Assembly: GCA_002415895.1 (NCBI GenBank)
Contig: DIAV01000400.1
Location: 4,075-11,112, forward strand
Reading direction: 5' to 3'
Origin: Anaerolineales bacterium UBA5069
GTDB lineage: Bacteria > Chloroflexota > Anaerolineae > Caldilineales > Caldilineaceae
DNA: 7,038 bases
Shown: positions 1 through 5,746 of the stretch, one piece after another
Position numbering within the stretch: position 1 is the first letter of the stretch
How the letters are laid out: each line of letters starts with the position of its first letter
The notes under the pieces: model-generated
Told to the model about the DNA's origin: nothing
The model's database searches: none
The model's input: the letters and a program-made list of their open reading frames with translations, nothing else
Made by a program: the position numbers and the translations under genes

Positions 1-14
1 CCGGCGTGCGCCGG
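1..14. terminator. GC-rich hairpin downstream of the minus-strand membrane gene
   Basis: Bases 1-5 (CCGGC) and 10-14 (GCCGG) are perfect inverted arms around a GTGC tetraloop. The hairpin lies about 14 bases past the stop codon of the minus-strand gene, where a transcription terminator would be expected. The window edge cuts off whatever follows it on the minus strand, so a U-tract can be neither seen nor excluded. It could also belong to the end of a neighbouring gene outside the window. Confidence 0.3.
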
Positions 15-28
15 TGCGCGGCAGCTGC

Positions 29-637
29 TTAGCGCTGTGCGGGTGCGCCAACGTAGGGCGGGCCACCAGCAGGCGGCGCGCTGTAGTAGGCAAGGCCGCT
101 GAAGATAAACATCTGCGCAATCGTGCCGATGACGCCAACCACAAGCGTGAGGATGAAGGTCAGCCAGTTCGACGAATTGCCCAGCCAGCCCAGCACCGCC
201 GGCCAGAAGTAGGCCAGCCCGGCGAAGATAATGCCTGCACCGGCAAAGGCCGTCCACACCATGACCATCAGGTCCTTGAAGAGGAAGTAGGCGAGTGCGA
301 AGCCTGCGCCCAGCACCACGCCGATAATCACATTGATCCAACTCCAAAGGCCAATCCAGTCGCCCAGCATGTAGCCAAAGCTGAAGCCGATGAACGCGCC
401 GCCTACGGTCATCAACACGCTCCAGTAGGCGTAGGCGAGTACAGCCAGTGCAACGGCAATGATCAGACCAAAAGTCCAGCCCCACACTGGGGAATTGGGG
501 AAGAGGTCGCGGCCCAGAATGAAGCCATAGAAGAAACCCAGCACCGGCAAGATCATGCGGAAGATACCATAACCGTAGAAGGTTACGACCAACCCGACAA
601 GAACACCCAGAGTACCCAAAAGTATGTTGTCAAGCAT
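29..637 (-). CDS. Small polytopic membrane protein, DUF4203/TMEM198-like
   Basis: This 202-residue protein is almost entirely hydrophobic. About seven membrane segments can be drawn, near residues 4-24, 26-42, 53-72, 74-92, 98-120, 122-145 and 158-182, joined by short loops. The repeated small-residue patterns (GFFYGFILG at 34-42, GGAFIGFSFGYMLG at 79-92, GAGFALAYFLF at 110-120) resemble the DUF4203/TMEM198-like membrane family. That family match is from memory and is tentative. The C-terminal tail (about 187-202) is rich in Pro, Gly and Ala and is probably soluble. No catalytic or transport signature is visible, so no function is assigned. The start is well supported: a GAGGAG ribosome binding site lies 6 bases upstream. 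The gene is divergent from the S41 protease gene and shares a 326-base intergenic region with it. Confidence 0.8.
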   Translation of the reverse strand: MLDNILLGTLGVLVGLVVTFYGYGIFRMILPVLGFFYGFILGRDLFPNSPVWGWTFGLIIAVALAVLAYAYWSVLMTVGGAFIGFSFGYMLGDWIGLWSWINVIIGVVLGAGFALAYFLFKDLMVMVWTAFAGAGIIFAGLAYFWPAVLGWLGNSSNWLTFILTLVVGVIGTIAQMFIFSGLAYYSAPPAGGPPYVGAPAQR

Positions 638-643
638 AGATTT

Positions 644-649
644 CTCCTC
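644..649 (-). promoter_or_regulatory. Ribosome binding site of the membrane protein gene
   Basis: On the minus strand these bases read GAGGAG, a near-consensus Shine-Dalgarno sequence, with 6 bases before the ATG at 637-635. It fixes the start of the membrane protein. Confidence 0.75.
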
Positions 650-910
650 GAAAGATAGTTCACGATGATGACTGCAATGTGCTTTGGCAACTTCGATTCA
701 TTGATCACTTCAACCCAGATGACTGCCTCGGCCAGGCGATTTGGAACAAGCGCAATTGTACACGCAAGTCGTATTTCATGCGACAAGCCGTTTTTTCCGT
801 GTGCATTCGACACCATGGGTTTTGGTTCGTTACGTTTGCAGCGAGGTCTCCAGTGCCGGTAGCCTTGCTTCGCCGTTGCGCCCTCCGCCCGAAGCGCGTG
901 GTGCGCTGCC

Positions 911-921
911 TATGATACAAT
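911..921 (+). promoter_or_regulatory. Possible -10 element(s) for the S41 protease gene
   Basis: TATGAT (911-916) overlaps GATACAAT, whose last six bases TACAAT (916-921) also resemble a sigma-70 -10 box. This AT-rich patch stands out in GC-rich DNA 43-53 bases before the S41 start codon, a sensible promoter distance. No good -35 hexamer lies 16-18 bases upstream of either hexamer, so the call is weak and the start point uncertain. Confidence 0.3.
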
Positions 922-963
922 CGGGAGACATGGCCAGCGCAGGTCCGGGAAACAACCACTGAA

Positions 964-2316
964 ATGCAGCAGGATCCATTTTCACCCCCAACCGAGATCG
1001 CTGATCGCACATGGGGCGAGCGCCACGCAGCCAAAGTCCTCTACGGTTGCCTGGGGTTGCTCGCCGTTCTGCTGATCTTCGCCATGGGCGCCGGCCTCGG
1101 CTTTGGTCTGGGCCGCCTCTCCAGCAACGCAACGCGCACGCCTGCCAATGCATCTGCGCCGGCCACCGATGAGGCCCAACGCGCCGACTTGCAGGCGCAG
1201 TTCGCCACCTTCTGGGAGGCGATGGATGTCCTCTACGCCAATTTTTACGGCGATCTGCCTGATGGCAAAGAAGGCACCTATGACGCGATTCGTGGCGTCG
1301 TGCGCGAATTGGGCGACCCCAATACGTCCTTCCTCTCACCCGACGAGGCCGACCTCTTCCGCACCAACATTCAGGGCAGCTTTGAGGGGATTGGCGCCCG
1401 TGTCGAGTGGGATGCAGAGGCCAGCACCGTGCGCGTGGTCGAGCCCTTCGAGAATCAGCCGGCCTGGAATGCAGGCATGCGCCAGGGTGACTTGATTCTG
1501 GCCATTGATGGCGAGAGCGTGGTGGGAACCGACCTCACCAGCGCGGTTGCCAAGATTCGCGGGCCGCGCGGCTCCACTGTACTGCTTACCATCCAGCGCC
1601 CGCCCGCGTCCGGAGAAGCAGCCACAGAGCCCTACGATGTCGAAGTCGAGCGCGCCACCATCGAATCACCCACCGTCACCACCGAGGCGTTGGGCGAGCA
1701 GGACGAAATCGGCTATATCCGCCTCTTCTCCTTCAACGAAAACTCGGGGGCGCTTGTCAAGCAGGCGGTCGAAGACGCTGTCAAGCGCGGCGCACAAGGG
1801 CTGATCCTCGATTTGCGCGGCAACTCGGGCGGCCTGCTGCGTGAGGCCGTCAAAGTTGCCAGCCTCTTTGTGGGCGATGAGGTCGTGCTCAATGAGCGCT
1901 TCAAGGATGGCACCGAAGAAGTCTACCGCAGCGACGGCAAGCCGATCACCACAGAGCTGCCGCTGGTGGTGCTTGTCAACGAGGGCAGCGCCAGCGCCAG
2001 CGAAATTGTGGCCGGTGCGCTCCAGGATAGCGGGCGCGCCACCATGGTGGGCGCTACCACCTTTGGCAAGGGCAGCGTGCAAATTCCGCAGACCCTGAGC
2101 GACGGCTCCATCATGCGCGTGACGATCGCGCGCTGGTATACGCCCAACGACCGCACGATTGACGGCACAGGGCTCACGCCCGACGTGGTCGTCGCCATCA
2201 CCGAAGCAGAGCACGCGGCCGGCGCAGACCCGCAGCGCGACCGTGCGCTGCAGGAAGTGCAGGCGCGCGTGAATGGCGCAGCGCAGTCAACCGACGCAAC
2301 AACGACGAACAAGTAG
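964..2316 (+). CDS. S41-family C-terminal processing peptidase (CtpA/Tsp type)
   Basis: This 450-residue serine protease should cleave proteins near their C termini outside the cytoplasmic membrane. One N-terminal membrane anchor (about residues 25-50) is followed by a low-complexity linker (52-70), a helical region (72-130) with the family-typical LGDPNTSFL (116-124), a PDZ domain (about 132-215, including GSFEGIGARVEW and GMRQGDLILAIDG) and the peptidase core (about 245-412). The core carries LILDLRGNSGG (280-290) and NEGSASASEI (339-348). The Ser/Lys dyad is inferred to be S344 and K369, with Q373 four residues later. The 25-residue Ser-Lys spacing and Lys+4 Gln match known CtpA, CtpB and Tsp enzymes, so it should be active. 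Its length is normal for the family. The ATG has no clear Shine-Dalgarno sequence; the closest is GGGA, 13 bases upstream. smpB follows 57 bases later. The acidic/Thr-rich C-terminal tail (about 414-450) looks disordered. Confidence 0.95.
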   Translation: MQQDPFSPPTEIADRTWGERHAAKVLYGCLGLLAVLLIFAMGAGLGFGLGRLSSNATRTPANASAPATDEAQRADLQAQFATFWEAMDVLYANFYGDLPDGKEGTYDAIRGVVRELGDPNTSFLSPDEADLFRTNIQGSFEGIGARVEWDAEASTVRVVEPFENQPAWNAGMRQGDLILAIDGESVVGTDLTSAVAKIRGPRGSTVLLTIQRPPASGEAATEPYDVEVERATIESPTVTTEALGEQDEIGYIRLFSFNENSGALVKQAVEDAVKRGAQGLILDLRGNSGGLLREAVKVASLFVGDEVVLNERFKDGTEEVYRSDGKPITTELPLVVLVNEGSASASEIVAGALQDSGRATMVGATTFGKGSVQIPQTLSDGSIMRVTIARWYTPNDRTIDGTGLTPDVVVAITEAEHAAGADPQRDRALQEVQARVNGAAQSTDATTTNK

Positions 2317-2319
2317 ATT

Positions 2320-2338
2320 GGGTGCGCACGACGCGCCC
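2320..2338 (+). other. Hairpin between the S41 gene and smpB
   Basis: GGGTGCG (2320-2326) can pair with CGCGCCC (2332-2338) over 7 base pairs, including one G-T wobble, around a 5-base loop. It starts just after the protease stop codon. No T-run follows, so it is not a standard intrinsic terminator. It might partly attenuate or stabilise a shared S41-smpB transcript, or be chance in GC-rich DNA. Confidence 0.3.
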
Positions 2339-2357
2339 CATGCACAAAGAGAGTGGC

Positions 2358-2362
2358 AGGAG
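2358..2362 (+). promoter_or_regulatory. Ribosome binding site deciding the smpB start
   Basis: AGGAG lies 11 bases upstream of ATG 2374. An in-frame GTG at 2353 lies upstream of this site, so it could not use it. This favours ATG 2374 as the real start, which also gives the typical short charged SmpB N terminus. Confidence 0.6.
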
Positions 2363-2373
2363 CAGGCAGGGCA

Positions 2374-2859
2374 ATGGCGAAGAGTGAAGACAAGGGCAAA
2401 GGCGGGCCGCGCACGGTTGCAACCAACCGCAAGGCACGCTTCGAGTATTTTATTGAGGAGACCTTCGAGGCGGGCATTATCCTCACCGGCACGGAGATCA
2501 AGTCGATTCGCGCCGGCAAAGCCAGCATTCAGGAAGGCTTTGTGCTCGTCAAGGACGGCGAAGCGTACCTGAACAACGTGCATATTGCCCAATACCTCCA
2601 GGGCAACCGCAATAACCATCCCGAGGTGCGCCCGCGCAAATTGCTGCTGCACAAGCAGGAAATTCGCCTGCTGCACGCGCGTGCCACACAGCGCAACTGG
2701 ACCATCGTGCCGCTGCGCATCTACATTAACGAGCGGGGCAGGGCCAAGGTGGAGATTGCATTGGCGCGTGGTAAGCAGTTGCACGACAAGCGCCACACCA
2801 TTGCCGATCGAGACAACGAGCGCAACCTCAAGCGCGCCATCAAGGGCGAGTACGAATAG
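2374..2859 (+). CDS. smpB: SsrA (tmRNA)-binding protein SmpB
   Basis: SmpB binds tmRNA and brings it to stalled ribosomes for trans-translation, which releases the ribosome and tags the incomplete protein for degradation. From ATG 2374 the protein has 161 residues, close to the usual 150-165. Family landmarks appear in order: NRKARFEYFIEETFEAGIIL (18-37), LTGTEIKSIRAGKASI (37-52), GNRNNH (77-82) followed by RPRKLLLHKQEI (86-97) in the tmRNA-binding barrel, and KVEIALARGKQLHDKR (125-140) leading into the basic C-terminal tail. That tail (about 133-161) is rich in Lys and Arg and folds in the ribosomal decoding centre in known SmpB proteins. The ORF can be extended to a GTG at 2353 (7 more residues), but the AGGAG site argues against it. 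The S41 protease gene lies 57 bases upstream on the same strand. No tmRNA gene is recognisable in the window. Confidence 0.97.
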   Translation: MAKSEDKGKGGPRTVATNRKARFEYFIEETFEAGIILTGTEIKSIRAGKASIQEGFVLVKDGEAYLNNVHIAQYLQGNRNNHPEVRPRKLLLHKQEIRLLHARATQRNWTIVPLRIYINERGRAKVEIALARGKQLHDKRHTIADRDNERNLKRAIKGEYE

Positions 2860-2937
2860 TGCAACGATCGCACCGCGTATTATCTCGCATACAGCGATGA
2901 ATACGGCGATCTATGGCATGGCGCACGTGACGCTACC

Positions 2938-3879
2938 ATGAAGACGCAGGAACCCGATCCCGAAGCGATTCAGTTGGCGGCGCTTGCTGGCGAGGAGCGC
3001 ATCAACTTCGCGCGCACGCTGCTGACGCCCAAAACGCGGCGCGACACCCTGCGCACTGTGCTGGGCCTGCTGGCACGCACGCCGCACGACGAGGCCCGCG
3101 CCCCACTGGCCGAACTCTTTGCGCATTATGCGCGCAAAGGCGGCGCGCATGATTATGGTGGCTACGTGCGCGCCGACATTGTGCGCGCGCTGCGCCCCAT
3201 TGCGCGCCCGGCCGATGCGCCGCTGCTTCTGCGGGCATGCGCCACCTGGGAATTTCCGCCGCCCGCGTTTGTAGAAGAGGGCGCATTACTACGCGCAGCC
3301 GGTCTCGTCGCCCTGGCGGATTTGGACGAGACGCTTGCACGACTTGAGGCCGCGCGCCTCCTTGTCGACGCGTACACCGATGCCAACTCCGGTGAGCCGG
3401 CCCTCACTGCCGCGCGCACGCTCGCTTACTTTGGCGACCAGATCGCGCTCTACCAGTATGCAACAGACATGCAGCGCGCACAGGGCGAGGGCGCACGCGC
3501 AGACGTTGCCGGTGAATGCCTGCGCGGCCTCACGCAGTTACCGGTTGCGCTGCTGCCCTTGCTGCTTGATCGCTATGGCACAGACGCTGCACCCGCGGCG
3601 CGCCTCGGCCTCTACGATCTGCTGCTGCGCCACACGGACGGCCCGCAGGCTGTCGATTTCCTCATGGGCGAAGTGCGGCGCGCACCGCTGGAGCTGGCGC
3701 ACTATCTGTTGCTGGCGCTGGTGGCCGCGGGCAACGACACCCTGTTGGCTGAAACCGTGCAGGCGCTCGGCCTTGTCAGCGACCCCGCCCGCCGCGCCCA
3801 GGCGCGCGAGGCGCTCGATCTCGTGGTGACGCGCAGCGATGTGCAGGCGCTTCTGAAGGCGTGGAAGGTAAAGGCATAA
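2938..3879 (+). CDS. Unrecognised alpha-helical repeat protein (HEAT-like)
   Basis: I do not recognise this 313-residue protein as a named family. It is rich in Ala, Leu and Arg and reads as successive amphipathic helix pairs, as in HEAT/ARM solenoids: for example VRADIVRALRPIARPADAPL (77-96), EGALLRAAGLVALADLDETL (114-133), EPALTAARTLAYFGD (153-167), APAARLGLYDLLLRHTDG (218-235) and LELAHYLLLALVAAGND (251-267). There is no signal peptide or membrane segment, so it is probably cytoplasmic, and no catalytic motif is evident. Such solenoids generally serve as protein-binding scaffolds; no partner can be named. It lies 78 bases after smpB and 187 bases before menA on the same strand, so it may share a transcript with the S41-smpB pair. 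ATG 2938 has no Shine-Dalgarno sequence, but no better in-frame start was found upstream. The gene call is strong because the frame is long, compositionally coherent and strand-consistent. Confidence 0.8.
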   Translation: MKTQEPDPEAIQLAALAGEERINFARTLLTPKTRRDTLRTVLGLLARTPHDEARAPLAELFAHYARKGGAHDYGGYVRADIVRALRPIARPADAPLLLRACATWEFPPPAFVEEGALLRAAGLVALADLDETLARLEAARLLVDAYTDANSGEPALTAARTLAYFGDQIALYQYATDMQRAQGEGARADVAGECLRGLTQLPVALLPLLLDRYGTDAAPAARLGLYDLLLRHTDGPQAVDFLMGEVRRAPLELAHYLLLALVAAGNDTLLAETVQALGLVSDPARRAQAREALDLVVTRSDVQALLKAWKVKA

Positions 3880-4066
3880 TTGATCACGGAATGTTGATCA
3901 TTGGAATCCCCGCGCGGTGGCTGTGCTTCCCTCGTCGGGCGGCTCTGCATGCGCCTGCACAGAGCGTGCAATAGCCCTGGAGAAGACCAGTCGTGCTGCA
4001 TACGCAGAGTTCATCGATGATCAATCTTCCAATATCCATTCGCAACGTTCGTACCCTGCCCACCCA
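3880..4066. other. Intergenic region before menA, with TGATCA palindromes
   Basis: This 187-base gap holds three TGATCA palindromes (3881-3886, 3895-3900, 4018-4023). The first two lie within TTGATCA direct repeats spaced 14 bases apart. A GCTCTG/CAGAGC stem (3942-3947 with 3960-3965, 12-base loop) has no T-tract, so it is not a convincing terminator. The menA frame stays open to a GTG at 3917, but the extra 50 residues look unlike the N terminus of a prenyltransferase and are taken to be noncoding. Confidence 0.5.
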
Positions 4067-4960
4067 ATGACAACGATCTCGTCGCCGTCGCCTGTGCAAC
4101 GCTGGCTGCTGGCCGCCCGCCCCAAAACGCTCCCCGCAGCCGTCGGACCCGTGCTTGTCGGCACTGCTGTCGCCTATGCGGATGGGCACTTTGCCCTCTG
4201 GCCCATGCTGGCAGCGCTCGCAGGCGCGCTGCTCCTGCAAATTGGTAGCAACTTCGCCAATGATTACTTTGATTTCTTCAAGGGGGCCGACACCCACGCG
4301 CGCCTGGGACCAACACGGGTGACCGCCGCCGGACTGATTACCCCGGCACAGGTGCGGTGGGGTATGGTTGTGGTATTTGGACTGGCTGCACTTGTGGGTG
4401 TCTATCTTGTCTACGTGGGCGGCTGGCCCGTCCTTGTACTGGGTGCTGCGGCCATTCTGGCGGCGCTGCTCTACTCGGGCGGCCCATTGCCCTATGGCTA
4501 CTATGGGCTGGGCGAGATTTTCGTCTTCCTCTTCTTTGGTCTTGCAGCCGTCGTGGGCACATACTACGTACAGGCGCTCACGACAACCGCGCAGGTTTGG
4601 CTGGCGGCGGTGCCCGTGGGCGCACTCATTACAGCCGTGCTGGTCGTCAACAACTATCGAGACCGCGCCACCGACGCCCAGGCGCACAAGCGCACGCTGG
4701 CGGTACTCCTGGGCGAGCGCGGCGCACGCCTTGAGTTCCTGGCGCTGCTTCTGGTCGCCTATGCCGCCGCCGCCCTGCTCGCGCTCGATTCGCTCTGGCT
4801 GCTGCTTCCCTTGCTCAGCCTGCCGATTGCCTTCCGGCTTGTGCAGGATGTGCGCACGCAAACAGGCCGAGCGCTCAACAAGACGCTGGCCGGCACGGCT
4901 CGCCTTAGCCTCATCTTCAGCATTCTGCTCAGCCTTGGATTTGTCATTGCTTCCCTATGA
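4067..4960 (+). CDS. menA: 1,4-dihydroxy-2-naphthoate polyprenyltransferase (MenA, UbiA superfamily)
   Basis: MenA attaches the polyprenyl chain from a prenyl diphosphate to 1,4-dihydroxy-2-naphthoate, giving demethylmenaquinone at the cytoplasmic membrane. From ATG 4067 the protein has 297 residues, normal for MenA, with about eight to nine membrane helices. ARPKTLPAAVGPVLVG (17-32) is the typical MenA N terminus. The first Asp-rich motif is NDYFD (65-69) with KGAD (72-75), and TRVTAAGLI (83-91) follows it. The second is NNYRDRATDAQAHKRTLAVLLG (start N195; D199 and D203 in the metal/diphosphate site; K208-R209-T210). TLAGTARL (273-280) is the usual MenA C-terminal signature. Extension to GTG 3917 is possible, but the family start and the helix order favour ATG 4067. 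No Shine-Dalgarno sequence precedes this ATG. The last 4 bases overlap the acetyltransferase start. A different aromatic-substrate UbiA enzyme is possible but less likely, given the MenA-style ends. No other men gene is in the window. Confidence 0.9.
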   Translation: MTTISSPSPVQRWLLAARPKTLPAAVGPVLVGTAVAYADGHFALWPMLAALAGALLLQIGSNFANDYFDFFKGADTHARLGPTRVTAAGLITPAQVRWGMVVVFGLAALVGVYLVYVGGWPVLVLGAAAILAALLYSGGPLPYGYYGLGEIFVFLFFGLAAVVGTYYVQALTTTAQVWLAAVPVGALITAVLVVNNYRDRATDAQAHKRTLAVLLGERGARLEFLALLLVAYAAAALLALDSLWLLLPLLSLPIAFRLVQDVRTQTGRALNKTLAGTARLSLIFSILLSLGFVIASL

Positions 4961-5523
4961 GTGATGCCTACGACCCCGTAACGGTCTTCCACCTTGAAAT
5001 GCTCGACCCCGCGCGTTTGCGCCCCAGCACGGCCACGCCTGCCGGTCTGGAAATTGTGCAAGCCATGCTGCCCTCGCCGGAGTTTGGCCGCTTCCTCTAC
5101 ACCGCCGTGGGCGGCGATTGGTTCTGGCGCGACCGGCTCACGTGGGACTACGCGCGCTGGATGCAGACGCTGGGCCAGCCCGGTTATGAAACGTGGGTTG
5201 CATACCTCTACGGCACGCCCGCCGGCTACTACGAGCTTGAGGTGCAGGAGGGTGGCAGCATTGAAATCTGCTACTTTGGCCTGCTGCCCCATTTCATAGG
5301 CAAGGGTGTAGGCGGCCGCCTGCTCACCCACGCAATTCAGCGCGGCTGGGCGAAGGGCGCGCTCCGCGTCTGGGTGCACACCTGTTCGCTCGATCACCCG
5401 CGCGCGCTGGCCAACTACCAGGCGCGTGGCCTCACCCTCTTCAAAGAGGAAACAGTCTATGTGCTGCCGCTGGGTGAGACACCGGGCGCGTGGCCGGGGG
5501 CCAGCCGCCCCGGCGTGCGCTAG
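4957..5523 (+). CDS. GNAT-family N-acetyltransferase
   Basis: This 188-residue protein should transfer an acetyl group from acetyl-CoA to an unknown amine; it has no membrane segment and is probably cytoplasmic. The acetyl-CoA site is FGLLPHFIGKGVGGRLL (107-123), where GKGVGG forms the pyrophosphate-binding loop. The Gln/Arg usually seen just before this loop is I114. The FIGxGxGG form belongs, as I recall, to a common GNAT subgroup that also has the WVHTC..LDHP..L.NY.ARG stretch seen here at 139-158, so the change is probably not inactivating. ELEVQEGGSIEICYF (93-107) is the central strand pair. The N-terminal third (to about 85), with DWFWRDRLTWDYARW (54-68), probably shapes the substrate pocket. 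The ATG lies inside the ATGA overlap with the menA stop and has no Shine-Dalgarno sequence, so translation is probably coupled to menA. The substrate cannot be predicted, and a role in quinone metabolism is not implied by the fold. Confidence 0.9.
   Translation: MSDAYDPVTVFHLEMLDPARLRPSTATPAGLEIVQAMLPSPEFGRFLYTAVGGDWFWRDRLTWDYARWMQTLGQPGYETWVAYLYGTPAGYYELEVQEGGSIEICYFGLLPHFIGKGVGGRLLTHAIQRGWAKGALRVWVHTCSLDHPRALANYQARGLTLFKEETVYVLPLGETPGAWPGASRPGVR
5486..5520 (+). terminator. GC-rich hairpin at the end of the menA-GNAT unit
   Basis: GCCGGGG (5493-5499) pairs perfectly with CCCCGGC (5508-5514) around an 8-base loop. An outer GCGC pair (5486-5489 with 5517-5520) can extend the stem across a small internal loop. 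The structure ends against the TAG stop codon (5521-5523) of the acetyltransferase gene. It has no T-run after it, so it would be an atypical terminator or an mRNA 3'-end stabiliser. It also encodes the last residues of the protein, so it may be incidental. Confidence 0.3.
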
Positions 5524-5733
5524 GTCCAACTCGTAGCAAAAGACCACAGCTTGATGGCCAGGGCGCACGCTGCGCAAGGAGGTTGGAAAGCACAGACTAT
5601 GTAGCAACAACGCGGGGTGTGGAGATCTGGTGTCATCGTAGATCACGGCATCACGGCCCCAGCGTTGAAATTGCATGCCTAAACATCCTGAAATTCTGTC
5701 CTGTTCAAGTTCTTCGTTTTCATCACCATTCCC

Positions 5734-5741
5734 AAAGGAGG
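5734..5741 (+). promoter_or_regulatory. Strong ribosome binding site of the COG2403-type GTPase
   Basis: AAAGGAGG is a near-perfect match to the anti-Shine-Dalgarno sequence, with 5 bases before ATG 5747. It is the best ribosome binding site in the window and fixes the start of the last gene. Confidence 0.85.
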
Positions 5742-5746
5742 CTGCA

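Larger units (their letters stand above)
638..963. other. Divergent intergenic region, no gene seen
   Basis: This 326-base stretch separates two divergent genes and must hold their promoters. Short open frames cross it on both strands, but none encodes a protein with a recognisable composition. It is visibly less GC-rich in its first half (about 638-800) than the flanking coding DNA, as expected for a regulatory region. It contains one TTGATCA (701-707), a T6 run at 791-796 with no convincing stem before it, and -10-like sequences just before the S41 gene. I could not find a convincing paired -35/-10 promoter on either strand. Confidence 0.6.

Noticed and set aside
14..658. Plus-strand 214-codon open frame
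   Set aside because: It lies opposite the membrane protein gene and is a hydrophilic His/Gln/Glu-rich antisense translation with no family features; the minus strand has the coherent transmembrane pattern and a ribosome binding site.
791..796. T6 run as the end of an intrinsic terminator
   Set aside because: No stable stem immediately precedes it on the plus strand, and no gene ends there.
583..816. Minus-strand 77-codon frame in the divergent intergenic region
   Set aside because: It overlaps the start and ribosome binding site of the membrane protein gene, and its translation has no recognisable features.
2353..2373. 7-residue N-terminal extension of SmpB from GTG 2353
   Set aside because: The AGGAG ribosome binding site lies downstream of this GTG and serves ATG 2374.
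2860..2937. Possible tmRNA (ssrA) or other RNA gene beside smpB
   Set aside because: The gap is only 78 bases, with no tRNA-like end or tag reading frame; a tmRNA needs about 300 bases or more.
3942..3965. GCTCTG/CAGAGC hairpin as an intrinsic terminator before menA
   Set aside because: The 6-bp stem has a 12-base loop and no T-tract, so it is within chance for GC-rich DNA.
3917..4066. 50-residue N-terminal extension of MenA from GTG 3917
   Set aside because: The extension is not hydrophobic and is unlike any prenyltransferase N terminus; the family-typical start is ATG 4067.
3884..4861. Minus-strand 325-codon open frame
   Set aside because: It is antisense to menA, whose plus-strand translation has clear prenyltransferase motifs; the minus-strand translation is compositionally incoherent and matches nothing recognised.
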